A stretch of 64,000 nucleotides of DNA from Neobacillus cucumis (GCF_023715505.1 NZ_JAMBOH010000027.1:1-64000), one strand, 5' to 3'; shown: positions 51,212-61,024, counted from the stretch's first letter. Notes: generated by a model from the letters alone, not told the origin. Made by a program: numbers and translations.

Positions 51212-52144
51212 TTATTTATTTAATTCTAATTGAGTCTTCAATTCATTCTGAACTCTTTGCTTCTCTGCGTCAGAAACTAAACCATAATAAATCCCATTGA
51301 TTTTGGTTCCTGTTTCTTTAATCTCCATTTGGGTAATGTTTGATCCTGCAGATTTATAATTCTTTTGAATGTCGGCCATTTGATCAAAAGTAAGATTTGT
51401 TTTCACGTTTTTGCCAAGGGCATTTAAAATATCTGAGTAATTGGTCAAGCTTGATACGCTTGCTCCCTCTTTAATAACGCCCTGGATGATTTGACGCTGC
51501 CTTGATTGACGGCCAAAGTCGCCGCGGGGGTCATCATATCTCATTCTTGTATAGCTTAGAGCTTTATCCCCGTTTAGAGTTACCTGTCCTATTGGGAAAT
51601 GATAGCCTCCATTAGAAAAATCTAGATCGTTTTGTACTGTGATACCACCAACAGCATCAACAATATCCTTGAAACCTTCCATGTTGACCTTCATGTAGTA
51701 ATCAATTGGAATGTCTAAAAAGTTTTCAACTGTGTTAATCGACATTTGAACTCCGCCGAAAGCGTAAGCGTGGTTTATTTTATCTTGCTTACCTTTACCA
51801 ACGATCTCTGTGCGTGTATCACGCGGGATACTAAGCATCTTCACTGAGTTGTTGTTTGGATTAACAGTCAGCACGATCATTGTGTCGGAACGGCCTCTGT
51901 CTCCTTGTCGCTCATCGACACCAAGCATTAACACTGAAAATGGGTCTTTATCTGTAAAGGCAACCGGGGCCTCGCGTTTTTCTGACTTCTGTCTATCAAT
52001 TGGCTCATGCATCGTTGTGACAGCCTCTTTTAATGAACTATATACATTATATGCGTAAACTCCTACACCAATAACAAGGATTAGAAGAATAATACCGGTG
52101 GCTTTCAACCAAGTTCTCTTTTTCTTTGTTTTTTGAGACCTCAT
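51212..52144 (-). CDS. LytR-CpsA-Psr family wall-polymer ligase, copy 2
   Basis: ATG 52144 with GGAGG 9 nt upstream; the ATG nine codons earlier lies before this site. 310 residues. A basic start (RSQKTKKKR), one membrane helix, then the LCP domain with MLGVDERQGDRGRSDTMIV, SIPRDTRTEIVG, NHAYAFGG and DFGRQSRQRQI. These are the arginines and aspartates that bind the prenyl-pyrophosphate substrate. It is closer to TagU than the copy at 45692. Transcribed towards the fusion gene. Confidence 0.93.
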   Translation of the reverse strand: MRSQKTKKKRTWLKATGIILLILVIGVGVYAYNVYSSLKEAVTTMHEPIDRQKSEKREAPVAFTDKDPFSVLMLGVDERQGDRGRSDTMIVLTVNPNNNSVKMLSIPRDTRTEIVGKGKQDKINHAYAFGGVQMSINTVENFLDIPIDYYMKVNMEGFKDIVDAVGGITVQNDLDFSNGGYHFPIGQVTLNGDKALSYTRMRYDDPRGDFGRQSRQRQIIQGVIKEGASVSSLTNYSDILNALGKNVKTNLTFDQMADIQKNYKSAGSNITQMEIKETGTKINGIYYGLVSDAEKQRVQNELKTQLELNK

Positions 52145-52474
52145 TCGAGTATACCTCCAAAATTTTGACAAATATTTTACACTCGTTTATTAGAATACCA
52201 AAAATATAGGAAAATAGATATAAAAAAGATATGGGATTTTCATGGAATTTATGGATGGGTTTAGTATAAAGATTGACGAAGAAATGAAATTTTAGGAAAG
52301 CAATTATTAAAGGTTAACTTTGGATAAACGCAGATAAACTGATCGATATTGGTGGGAAGAATTCAAAAAAAGTGTAGGTTAGGACTTAATTACTAAAATA
52401 TGTAAAAAGGGAGGAATTTAACCTGAATACGGCGAAATTATAGTAATATATTTCACTTAAAGGGAGAGACCCCG
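52145..52474. other. Gene-free stretch between divergent genes
   Basis: AT-rich, without recognisable RNA or repeat; the two divergent promoters must be here. Confidence 0.4.
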
Positions 52475-52990
52475 ATGAGAAGTAGCCGGCCCTATAAATC
52501 GCCAAATGCTGCCATGTTATGGTCAATCGTCCTACCGGGATTCGGACAATTATATAATAAAGAATACTTTATCGGTTTTCTATTACTAATATTAGAATTC
52601 TTAATCAACTTGAAATCACACCTAAATCTAGTTTTATTTAGCACCTTAACAGGGGATATCCTGAACGCTCATCAAACGATTAATTACAGTTGGGGGCTAT
52701 TCTATCCTTCCCTATATGGATTTGCTATCTGGCAGGCCTATAATTCGGCAATATCCAATAATAATAAACTAGAGGGAAAAGTTGTTGAAAAACGAACCTA
52801 TTTTTCTGGGTTCTTTATAGGTCTCGTTATCGGAATGGACTTCGGTTTATGCTTGCATGATAGCAACGTCATTACAATATTTCCATTTCTTGATTATCCA
52901 GTGTTTAACGGACTGTTTCTTGGGTTTATGTTTGGGCTGTTGGCTCATTTGGGTGAAATAAAAATATATCGAAAAATACCGAGCTCTTAA
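52475..52990 (+). CDS. TM2-like integral membrane protein
   Basis: 171 residues, ATG behind AAAGGGAGAG. Five or six hydrophobic segments, with the opening SPNAAMLWSIVLPGFGQLYN followed by KEYFIGFLLL. This is the 'P-GxGQ-YN' hairpin seen in TM2 and related small membrane proteins. The rest is not diagnostic. No partner gene is nearby. Function unknown. Confidence 0.75.
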   Translation: MRSSRPYKSPNAAMLWSIVLPGFGQLYNKEYFIGFLLLILEFLINLKSHLNLVLFSTLTGDILNAHQTINYSWGLFYPSLYGFAIWQAYNSAISNNNKLEGKVVEKRTYFSGFFIGLVIGMDFGLCLHDSNVITIFPFLDYPVFNGLFLGFMFGLLAHLGEIKIYRKIPSS

Positions 52991-53016
52991 GCGTAAAACT
53001 ATAGTTTGTAAACATG

Positions 53017-53048
53017 AAACCGTTGCTACTAAGAGCGGTTTTTTTGTG
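53017..53048 (+). terminator. Terminator after the TM2-like gene
   Basis: GAAACCG pairs with CGGTTT(T), then TTTTT. Confidence 0.75.
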
Positions 53049-53185
53049 TGTTTAAGGAAGTTGCAGAAGTGGTAAATAAATTGTTATAAAAGACTGTTGG
53101 CATGTATTATTACTTAAACTACAAAACCATTACAAACCTCTGTTTTTTCTCACAAAAATGACATAATTTTCTCTACTGAATGACG

Positions 53186-53214
53186 TTTACAATTGTCGAA
53201 ATTGATAGTAAAAT
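53186..53214 (+). promoter_or_regulatory. Promoter of the 48-residue gene
   Basis: TTTACA (53186-53191), 17-nt spacer, TAAAAT (53209-53214). Confidence 0.6.
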
Positions 53215-53251
53215 GTAATTTTAGTATATTACGAGGAGGGAAAATAGGAAA

Positions 53252-53398
53252 TTGAATCATAACGCAAAGCAGAACCTTATTGACTTTTCACAGATTGTCA
53301 AAAAGGCATATGAAAAAGGCGAAAATGAAACTGAATTGACACTTGAAAAATTGATGGAAGATTTAAAAGCGGACTTAAAACAACTGGTCATTTGCTAA
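53252..53398 (+). CDS. Small helical protein, 48 residues
   Basis: TTG 53252 behind GAGGAGGG and AGGAAA. The sequence is an amphipathic helix with heptad-like charges (TLEKLMEDLKADLKQL). A promoter with good boxes lies 38 nt upstream and a hairpin with T-run follows the stop, so a dedicated transcription unit is likely. Family not recognised. Confidence 0.6.
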   Translation: MNHNAKQNLIDFSQIVKKAYEKGENETELTLEKLMEDLKADLKQLVIC

Positions 53399-53407
53399 AT
53401 AATAGAT

Positions 53408-53447
53408 GAACGGGCTGTTGGGGAAACCCTGGCAGTCCTTTTTTATG
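53408..53447 (+). terminator. Terminator after the 48-residue gene
   Basis: GGGCTG pairs with CAGTCC around an inner GGGG/CCC stem, then TTTTTT. Confidence 0.7.
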
Positions 53448-53487
53448 AGCATAATTAAAAAAATAGGTAAAAATCTATAAAAATATC

Positions 53488-53516
53488 TTGATTTTGAAAA
53501 CGCTTCCAATTATAAT
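53488..53516 (+). promoter_or_regulatory. Promoter with cre-like box in the spacer
   Basis: TTGATT (53488-53493), 17-nt spacer, TATAAT (53511-53516). TGAAAACGCTTCCA (53495-53508) inside the spacer matches cre at 13 of 14 positions, which would block polymerase when CcpA binds. Confidence 0.7.
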
Positions 53517-53522
53517 GATATT

Positions 53523-53622
53523 AGGTCGGATGGCAAACGTGGCCATCAAGGTATACAGCGTAGGTGGGGCTGATACTATTATTTTTCTGTAAGAGCTATT
53601 TGGCTCTTTTTTATTTGCCTTT
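53523..53622 (+). ncRNA. Putative 100-nt small RNA, catabolite-repressed
   Basis: From the predicted start to the terminator (AAGAGC pairing with GCTCTT, then TTTTT, 53591-53617) there are about 100 nt. A 20-codon frame (ATG 53530 to TAA 53592, MANVAIKVYSVGGADTIIFL) fits between. Its ribosome site, AGGTCGG, would sit at the very 5' end. The RNA or the peptide may be the product. A strong promoter, a cre-like box and a terminator are seen; the rest is inferred. Confidence 0.55.
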
Positions 53623-53670
53623 TTTTCGCATTTAATCGAACCTAAAGATCTACTGGCGTTGGTTAGAATA

Positions 53671-53702
53671 AGAAAAGGCTCCAAAACGGAGCCTTTTCCC
53701 AG
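53671..53702 (-). terminator. Terminator of the YjcZ-type gene
   Basis: Minus strand: GGGAAAAGGCTCC pairs with GGAGCCTTTTC, then TT. Confidence 0.8.
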
Positions 53703-53717
53703 TTCGAATTACATTGA

Positions 53718-53834
53718 TTAATAGAAGGATGCACCAACAATAATAAGAAGAATGAACAATACGACGATTAATACGAAAGTGCTGCCGCCGTAACCATAAC
53801 CACCGTAGCCGTAGCCGCCACAAAACCAGCCCAT
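53718..53834 (-). CDS. YjcZ-family sporulation microprotein, copy 1
   Basis: 38 residues: a Gly/Tyr-rich start ([17 protein letters not shown]) and one hydrophobic helix ending IIVGASFY. This is the YjcZ family layout, small proteins of spore-formers often made in the mother cell. ATG 53834 with GGTGGTGA upstream. A near-identical end survives at 40.1 kb. Confidence 0.88.
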   Translation of the reverse strand: MGWFCGGYGYGGYGYGGSTFVLIVVLFILLIIVGASFY

Positions 53835-54191
53835 TATTATCACCACCAATCAAAACCGATTTTTTTGAGTACACTTTAGTATATTTTTTAAGACCGTGAT
53901 GGTATGGACAATTATCATTAATTAGGACAAAATCAGGGATTTGACTAAATATCAGAAACGCCTGCTTAACAGGCGTTCCGGGAAGAAAGAAACAAAATGT
54001 TTGATGTTTGGTGGAGTAATAGCATATGTATCAGTATTAAAATCGCATGGACAAGTGCTGAGTTAAATTAAAAAGATAATGAGACTTCCCCTTTGGGTAG
54101 TTATATAAACAGGTGCATACTCTAGAGTGTAGCCAGTCTAACCATATTCAGGTCCTTAGACTATCACTTCCAAAATGGAAAAGTTGCATCA
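53835..54191. other. Gene-free stretch between two YjcZ-type genes
   Basis: Only one clear structure, an 8-bp hairpin AACGCCTG/CAGGCGTT at 53957-53977 without a T-run. The promoter of the 53718 gene must lie near 53850-53900. Confidence 0.4.
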
Positions 54192-54219
54192 AAAAAGCCC
54201 TTTTTAGAGGGCTTTTTTA
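54192..54219. terminator. Bidirectional terminator of the second YjcZ-type gene
   Basis: AAAAAAGCCCT pairs with AGGGCTTTTTT. Confidence 0.85.
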
Positions 54220-54227
54220 GGTTTTCC

Positions 54228-54356
54228 TTAGAAACAAATGACTGCTCCAACGATAATCAGCAAGATGAATAATACTACGATTAAAGCAAAACCGCCATAA
54301 CCAAAGCCGCCGTAGCCATAGCCGCCACAACCACCGAAACCACCATAACCAAACAT
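54228..54356 (-). CDS. YjcZ-family sporulation microprotein, copy 2
   Basis: 42 residues. [20 protein letters not shown], then a helix [21 protein letters not shown] 54356 behind AGGGAGG. It shares the helix [14 protein letters not shown] with copy 1 but has a longer Gly/Tyr part and Cys residues. Each copy has its own terminator. Confidence 0.88.
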   Translation of the reverse strand: MFGYGGFGGCGGYGYGGFGYGGFALIVVLFILLIIVGAVICF

Positions 54357-54476
54357 TTTATAAAACCTCCCTATAGACTTCTTCCCTATACTTTATGTTA
54401 AGAAATAAAGTATGGAAGGGCTCTTTCCCTAATTATAAGTAGGACAGTACAATAGTCTAACAGGCGGAGCAAGGGG

Positions 54477-54529
54477 AGCACAGGGACGGTTCTCATGCTT
54501 CCGAAGCATGAGAACCGTCCCTGTGCTTA
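54477..54529. repeat. REP-like element, perfect head-to-head pair
   Basis: AGCACAGGGACGGTTCTCAT, then GCTTC-CGAAGC and the full complement. A stem of about 25 bp with almost no loop. Confidence 0.92.
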
Positions 54530-54536
54530 AGTTAGG

Positions 54537-54573
54537 CAAAAAAAGGCCACTTGCTATATAAAGCAAGTGGCAT
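54537..54573 (-). terminator. Terminator of the bgl operon
   Basis: Minus strand: GCCACTTGCT pairs with AGCAAGTGGC around TTATAT, then CTTTTTTT. It lies just after licT. Confidence 0.88.
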
Positions 54574-54578
54574 CATGC

Positions 54579-55427
54579 TTATCCAAGCTGATTATAAGAA
54601 ATTAACCTGTGTATATGGACGGCAAGATAAGCAAGTTCCGCATTTGGAATCGTCTTTTCATGAACTTGTTTAATATATTCCTTCACTTTAAACGCACCAT
54701 CCATAGCGTGTGGATACAAGCTGGCAATTTGCTCAAACAGTACATTGTCTTTTTCATCAATCATCTTATCTGTATAGAAACGCTCTACAAAAAATTTAAC
54801 ATGGGTGATAAACCGAGTATAATGAATGTTTTCCGTATTTATGTTGATATTCAACGTGTACCGGACCAAGTTGACAATACTTCCAATCATTTTGGCAAAC
54901 TTCATGCCATTTTTCGATTCCTTCTTTTCCCCTTGAGCGTTGATTAAATGGAAAGCGATATTGGCGGCTTCCTCAATTGGTAATTCAATATTGAGCTTTT
55001 CATTCATTTTCTTTAGGGCATATACGCCAATATCAAATTCCTCTGAATAATAATTTTTAATCTCCCAATAGACGCGGTTGGTGATGTTGATATTTTTTTT
55101 ATATCTTTCTACGGCAAAATGTAAATGATCCATCAACGTAAAATAGATACCCGTATTGAGCTTCGTGTTCAGCTTTTCTTCCGCAAAATTGACAATTTGC
55201 TGAGTCAGCTCTATAAATACAGGTGGGATGGTATCCAATAAACCAAGAAACTCTTTCACTTTGATATTTTCAACTGGTAGGAACATTTGATCCGCTTGGT
55301 GTTCCTCAATAACATTACCAGCTTTCTGTCCATAACCAATTCCTTTACCAAAAAGAATGTATTCTTTCTTTTGTTCATTTTCTACCAATACTACGCTTGA
55401 ATTTAGGACTTTTTTAATTTTTATCAC
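54579..55427 (-). CDS. licT: BglG/LicT family transcriptional antiterminator
   Basis: GTG 55427 is chosen because AAGG lies 8 nt upstream and the reading then begins MIKIKKVLNSSVVLV, the usual LicT opening. 282 residues: a CAT RNA-binding domain (1-55, LFGKGIGYGQKAG), then PRD1 and PRD2, with candidate phosphorylation histidines in MDHLHFAVER and HYTRFITH, and in YPHAMDG and LAVHIHRL. When glucoside is present it binds RAT sequences and prevents termination. Two such sites are in this window (58835 and 60265). Third gene of the operon. Confidence 0.94.
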   Translation of the reverse strand: MIKIKKVLNSSVVLVENEQKKEYILFGKGIGYGQKAGNVIEEHQADQMFLPVENIKVKEFLGLLDTIPPVFIELTQQIVNFAEEKLNTKLNTGIYFTLMDHLHFAVERYKKNINITNRVYWEIKNYYSEEFDIGVYALKKMNEKLNIELPIEEAANIAFHLINAQGEKKESKNGMKFAKMIGSIVNLVRYTLNININTENIHYTRFITHVKFFVERFYTDKMIDEKDNVLFEQIASLYPHAMDGAFKVKEYIKQVHEKTIPNAELAYLAVHIHRLISYNQLG

Positions 55428-55460
55428 CGTTATCACCTTCCCATGAGAGAAGTCGGATTA

Positions 55461-56939
<1,479 letters not shown>

Positions 56940-58784
56940 CTAGTTTCCTAATGCCGTTACAAACATTAAGGTATCTTTACGATCAACATTCTTTAAATCA
57001 GCTACTTTGACTGAATACTTGTCTTTATTCGTTACAACAGCCATTGTGACTGGATCAAATCCTTCTGCCACAATCTTATCAATATTAAACGTTAACAATA
57101 AATCTCCGGCCTTTACTTCATCTCCAACCTTCACTTGCGGAGTAAAATATTTCCCTCCTAGTTGGACTGTATCAATCCCTACATGGAACAAAATCTGTGC
57201 TCCATTTACTGTCGTCATTCCCAGTGCGTGGTTGGTATCAAAAATCATTTCAATTTTGCCGTCAACAGGTGCGTATAATTCTCCTTTTGAGGGAATTACA
57301 GCAATTCCTTCACCCATAATCTTTGATGAGAAGACTTCATCTTTGACTTCTGATAGTGGAATCATTTGCCCGATAATAGGACTTTTGAACTCTTTTTCAG
57401 CCGTTAAATTTGAAATGAAATCCTGTTGCTCTTCTTTTACCTTTTTATCTTTCCCAAGGATAAATGCTGCTACAAATGATACTGCAAATGAGATAACCAA
57501 ACCAATGATGGCATTGATAATATTTTTTGGCAAATCTTCAGAGATAAACATCGATAGACTCGCTAACCCTGGTCCAACAAGTACGAACGCCTGTAAACCG
57601 ACGATTCCGATAAATGTACCGCCAATGAAAGAGCCAATCATTACACTTGTTAGCACCTTTTTATTTTGGAGTGTAACCCCGTATAATGCTGGTTCCGTAA
57701 TACCAAATAGGGCGGAAATCCCTGCAGAAATGGCTGTGGATCTTAATCTTTTATCCTTTGTTCTTAACGCAATGGCAAAACAAGCACCACTTTCCGCAAT
57801 ATTATGTGCGAGGGAAGCAGGTAAGTAAAGAACTTCTTTACCAGCACCCATTGCAGTCACTGCATATGGAACCATCGCTTTATGCATTCCAGTTGCGACC
57901 ATAAGTGGTAATACAGTTGCTAGAAGAGCGACTGCAATCCAACCAACTTTTGCGAATACGGCTAAAATCACAGCTGCAAAGCCTTGGCCAAGTGTAAAAC
58001 CTAGTGGTCCTAAAATCAGTAATGAAATCGGAACGGTAATTAAAAGAGACATCATTGGAACAAAGAAGATTCGAATCGCTTTTGGTGAGATCCGTGTAAA
58101 CAATTTTTCGACCTGTGCAAACAGAAGAACTGTTAAGATAGCAGGGAATACCTGATAGGCATAAGCAATATTCTTCACTGTGAAGCCAAACAGATGCGCT
58201 CCTTCTGTTAACATCGCTGTCATATTTGGCAATATTAAAGCGCCAACTGAGGCAAGGGCAACAAGTGTATTTACTTTCAATTTATTTGCTGTTGTTACGG
58301 CTACTAAAATTGGAAGGAAATATAATGGTGCATCACCAATTTGGTTTAAAATCTTATACGTTTGACCGTTTGCATCCAATAAACCCATTAATGAAACTAG
58401 CAATAAAATGGACTTTAAAACCCCACCACCGGCAATCGCAGGTACCAGCGGCTGGAATACACCTACGATAAAATCTAAAATAACGCTTCCAATTTTTTGC
58501 TTCTCTTTTGGTTTATTTGAGGATCCAGTGTTTGTCGCAAGGGATCCAATCATATCAATCACCTCATCATAGACTTCGACTACTTCATTTCCGATGACGA
58601 CTTGGCATTGACCAGTCATTTTTACTGCTATAACGCCGGGAACGCTTTTTAACTTTTCAACATTGGCTTTGCTAGTATCAATTAAGGAAAACCTTAATCT
58701 TGTCGAACAATGCTCAAAATGGGAAATATTTTCTTTGCCGCCTACATACTTCAAGACTTCAGCTGCAGTGTCTTTGTAGTTCAT
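56940..58784 (-). CDS. bglP: Beta-glucoside PTS permease, EIIBCA
   Basis: ATG 58784 follows AAAGGAGAG; the upstream extension to 58877 runs through the antiterminator. 614 residues in the order EIIB (Cys26 in HCSTRLRF), EIIC (ten or so membrane segments, GITEPALYG loop), EIIA (His534 in LFHVGIDTV). It imports and phosphorylates aryl-beta-glucosides at the membrane with phosphate from HPr; it also phosphorylates LicT to keep it inactive without substrate. First gene of the operon. Confidence 0.94.
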   Translation of the reverse strand: MNYKDTAAEVLKYVGGKENISHFEHCSTRLRFSLIDTSKANVEKLKSVPGVIAVKMTGQCQVVIGNEVVEVYDEVIDMIGSLATNTGSSNKPKEKQKIGSVILDFIVGVFQPLVPAIAGGGVLKSILLLVSLMGLLDANGQTYKILNQIGDAPLYFLPILVAVTTANKLKVNTLVALASVGALILPNMTAMLTEGAHLFGFTVKNIAYAYQVFPAILTVLLFAQVEKLFTRISPKAIRIFFVPMMSLLITVPISLLILGPLGFTLGQGFAAVILAVFAKVGWIAVALLATVLPLMVATGMHKAMVPYAVTAMGAGKEVLYLPASLAHNIAESGACFAIALRTKDKRLRSTAISAGISALFGITEPALYGVTLQNKKVLTSVMIGSFIGGTFIGIVGLQAFVLVGPGLASLSMFISEDLPKNIINAIIGLVISFAVSFVAAFILGKDKKVKEEQQDFISNLTAEKEFKSPIIGQMIPLSEVKDEVFSSKIMGEGIAVIPSKGELYAPVDGKIEMIFDTNHALGMTTVNGAQILFHVGIDTVQLGGKYFTPQVKVGDEVKAGDLLLTFNIDKIVAEGFDPVTMAVVTNKDKYSVKVADLKNVDRKDTLMFVTALGN

Positions 58785-58834
58785 CTTGATTCTCTCCTTT
58801 TTTAGATTTGTGAAAGGGCAGCAGATTTTGGGCG

Positions 58835-58911
58835 AAAAAAAACAGGACCTAAAACGACAAATAATAATATTTGCCAATTTTAGATCCTGCCTGCATTACC
58901 AGTCACATGTC
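58835..58911 (-). promoter_or_regulatory. LicT-type ribonucleic antiterminator (RAT) and terminator, bglP leader
   Basis: Minus strand: a RAT hairpin sequence (TGACTGGTAATGCAGGCAGG then ATCTAAA) overlaps the first arm of a terminator in which CAGGATCTAAAA pairs with TTTTAGGTCCTG, then eight T. Only one of the two structures can form. LicT binding to RAT lets transcription continue. Confidence 0.9.
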
Positions 58912-58937
58912 TATGTTTGTGTATTTGATTTGTTTTG

Positions 58938-58968
58938 ATTATATAATTTGTTTTTGAAAGCGTCAACA
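58938..58968 (-). promoter_or_regulatory. bglP promoter with overlapping cre
   Basis: Minus strand TTGACG (58966-58961), 17-nt spacer, TATAAT (58943-58938). TGAAAGCGTCAACA (58955-58968) fits cre at 13 of 14 positions and covers -35, so glucose repression by CcpA is expected. Confidence 0.8.
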
Positions 58969-59155
58969 ACTTTTTGGTGTTTTTCAACATTCCAATTTTA
59001 TACAAGAAAGAGGGAGGACCTTGCACTTGCGTGTGAAACAAGAACCAGTACTTCACCTTTACCCGGTACAGAAATTTCATAAGTGCTTTTTAAAGTTAAA
59101 CCTGGGGCAGAAGTCTCTTTTATTCATGCTTTCATTTTCATTCGTCGCCAAACGC

Positions 59156-60235
59156 TTATTTTTTTAAAAATAGGCTCTCCAATTTTTTGATCGCCTCGAT
59201 TACGTCCCTTTTACTATAAGAACCCATTAACTGCAAGGATTCTTCTGATTTGATTGCATGGGCAGCAATCAGTTTCATGGCCTGCTCTTGATTATGGATA
59301 ATGCCTAACTCTTCAAAGTTGGTCGGGAAGCCAAGGTCATGGTAGAAAGGAAGGAGGTCCACTACTTCCTCTGTTCGATTTTCGAGGATAAGCTGAACTA
59401 AAATCCCGTATGCGACCTTTTGACCATGGAGAATGCTATGAGTTTCTTCAATAAAGCTCAATCCATTATGAATTGCATGGGCTCCAGCCATTCTGCCGTG
59501 GCGTCCACCATAACCGCCTACTGTTCCCGCTAAGGTAATGACCGCCTCTAAAACTTTTGTAACTGAAGAAGAGATGGTCTTTGTTTCTAGGCTTTGAATT
59601 GCATTTATACTCTCTTCTAATAGGATTGCTTTTAAGAAGGAGGAGTTGTTTAATCCCGTTTGAACCATTATTGAAAATAGGTCGTTGTTTATATTGTTAC
59701 GAATGATGGCTTCGGCTTCATACCATTTAGCCAAGGTATCACCAATACCGCTCTTAAAATAATCGATAGGTGAGGTAAGTAAGAATTCAGGATCTACTAG
59801 TGTTAGATAGCTTGAGCGCTTATGGTAATCCACTCTTATAAATGACCCATTGTCATCATAAATTACACTTAGAGGGGTGGAGGCAGCGCAGGTGCCTACA
59901 ACGGTAGGGATCGTGATGACTTCGATATTTAAGCGGTCTGCTACTGATTTTGCCGTATCGAGGATTACTCCTCCGCCGATCCCGATAATCACATCTGCGT
60001 GACTAGCACTTACAGCTATTGCTTTTACCGTGGTATCTGAGCTGTACCGATCAGACTGAATGACCTGAACATGAGAAGGTAGGTTAGTATAATATAAGAA
60101 TGCCTGAAATGATTTGTGTCCTGTCACTACTACTGGTGAATGAAAACCTTCTAAGTAAGAAGCGAGGTCTTTCAAAATTCCTTCTTTGCAAATGTATTGA
60201 TTTGGTCCACTTCTAACGATATCTTCTGGTCTCAT
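59156..60235 (-). CDS. GldA-like iron-containing/glycerol dehydrogenase family protein
   Basis: 359 residues, ATG behind AAAAGGAG. Cofactor segment DVIIGIGGGVILDTAK; metal ligands as in glycerol dehydrogenase: Asp in SGIGDTLAKWYEAEA, His in MAGAHAIHNGL and His in HSILHGQKVAYG. Such enzymes oxidise glycerol or other polyols, or reduce a carbonyl, with NAD(P). The gene has its own LicT-type antiterminator, so it is a member of the beta-glucoside regulon. Its natural substrate may be an aglycone- or sugar-derived compound rather than glycerol. Confidence 0.87.
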   Translation of the reverse strand: MRPEDIVRSGPNQYICKEGILKDLASYLEGFHSPVVVTGHKSFQAFLYYTNLPSHVQVIQSDRYSSDTTVKAIAVSASHADVIIGIGGGVILDTAKSVADRLNIEVITIPTVVGTCAASTPLSVIYDDNGSFIRVDYHKRSSYLTLVDPEFLLTSPIDYFKSGIGDTLAKWYEAEAIIRNNINNDLFSIMVQTGLNNSSFLKAILLEESINAIQSLETKTISSSVTKVLEAVITLAGTVGGYGGRHGRMAGAHAIHNGLSFIEETHSILHGQKVAYGILVQLILENRTEEVVDLLPFYHDLGFPTNFEELGIIHNQEQAMKLIAAHAIKSEESLQLMGSYSKRDVIEAIKKLESLFLKK

Positions 60236-60264
60236 AACATCTATCTCCTTTTTCTATGATTAAA

Positions 60265-60340
60265 ATAAAAAAGACCTAAATTGAGCAGCATAAAACACAC
60301 TACTCAACTTAGGTCCTGCCTGCACTACCAGTCACATGCC
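60265..60340 (-). promoter_or_regulatory. Second LicT-type RAT and terminator, leader of the GldA-like gene
   Basis: Minus strand: TGACTGGTAGTGCAGGCAGG then ACCTAA overlaps the arm AGGACCTAAGTTGAG, which pairs with CTCAATTTAGGTCT, then TTTTTT. It differs from the bglP RAT at few positions. Confidence 0.88.
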
Positions 60341-60409
60341 TATGATTATTTAAAAATATTATTACTATTTTAGCAATATTCTGTTTATATTGGAAGTGTT
60401 TTTTTGAAA

Positions 60410-60436
60410 GAAGCATGGGGACGGTTCTCGTGCTTC
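60410..60436 (+). repeat. REP-like element
   Basis: GAAGCATGGGGACGGTTCTC then GTGCTTC, in the gap upstream of the GldA-like gene. Confidence 0.85.
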
Positions 60437-60462
60437 TTTAAAAGGATTGCTCTTTCTAATTC

Positions 60463-60547
60463 ATTACGGCTTCATTGGTTTGGGAAAATTTGGATTCATT
60501 GGACAACCAGATTCCGGTAAAGCAGATAAAGGGTTACCACGATGAGG
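60463..60547 (-). pseudogene. Remnant of a YvrJ gene
   Basis: Minus strand: codons for IVVTLYLLYR-like sequence, a deletion of the ESKLDL region, and then NFPKPMKP-TAA, with bases closely matching the intact gene at 39147-39284 (ACCCTTTATCTGCT, CGGAAT, AATGAAGCCGTAA). The start is lost. Confidence 0.75.
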
Positions 60548-60588
60548 AAATATTTTTACAAAGTTTGTTATTTATTTAGATTAGGATG

Positions 60589-60650
60589 ATATATAAGTAG
60601 AGGGGAAGTTGGCCATCCTTAAAGGGGGGCCAGAGAACACACTTATATAT
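60589..60650. other. Long imperfect hairpin in a gene-free stretch
   Basis: ATATATAAGT pairs with ACTTATATAT across 42 nt, with an inner TGGCC/GGCCA stem and a G-run. It could be a structured leader of the 66-residue gene that follows. No known RNA family fits. The remainder of 60548-60788 holds nothing else. Confidence 0.4.
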
Positions 60651-60788
60651 GTAAAATAGAAGCCTTTGATACGCAGTAGTTAGGGAGAATGTGCGTTATA
60701 GATTGTCATAGTCTCCTATTTTATCAGTAATCTTGGGTTTAATTTTAATGATTTTGGACAGGATTGGGAGTAGGGAGGAGAATTCGAA

Positions 60789-60989
60789 ATGATGACTAGA
60801 AAAGAGTATTTAGAGGCAATTACCTTTGTCACGGAAGAAGAGGAAAGATATAAACGATTAGTTCGTTTAATTTCAAATCGGCTGGACAGGGATTTAACAG
60901 GAAAAGAAATCAGATATATTCATTGGCTGGCTGGTATCGATACAGAAGCATTTGAGGTATTTGAAAAAATATTCGAAGATATTGGTTAA
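60789..60989 (+). CDS. Small hyp. helical protein, 66 residues
   Basis: ATG 60789 behind GGGAGGAGAATT. Charged, helical and soluble: TRKEYLEAITFVTEEEERYK, then LDRDLTGKEIRYIHWLAGID. The family is not recognised. A REP element follows its stop. Confidence 0.6.
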   Translation: MMTRKEYLEAITFVTEEEERYKRLVRLISNRLDRDLTGKEIRYIHWLAGIDTEAFEVFEKIFEDIG

Positions 60990-61024
60990 GAAGAGGGGGG
61001 TTAATTAGGCCTCTTTGTTGAAAG

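Noticed and set aside
53475..53874. Minus-strand frames of 69 and 74 codons
   Set aside because: They run across the short-transcript region and out of frame through the YjcZ-type gene, whose correct frame is 53718-53834.
58985..59155. Possible protein tail on the minus strand (about 40 codons) between bglP promoter and the dehydrogenase gene
   Set aside because: No start, no ribosome site and no recognisable family; could be a remnant but too weak to list.
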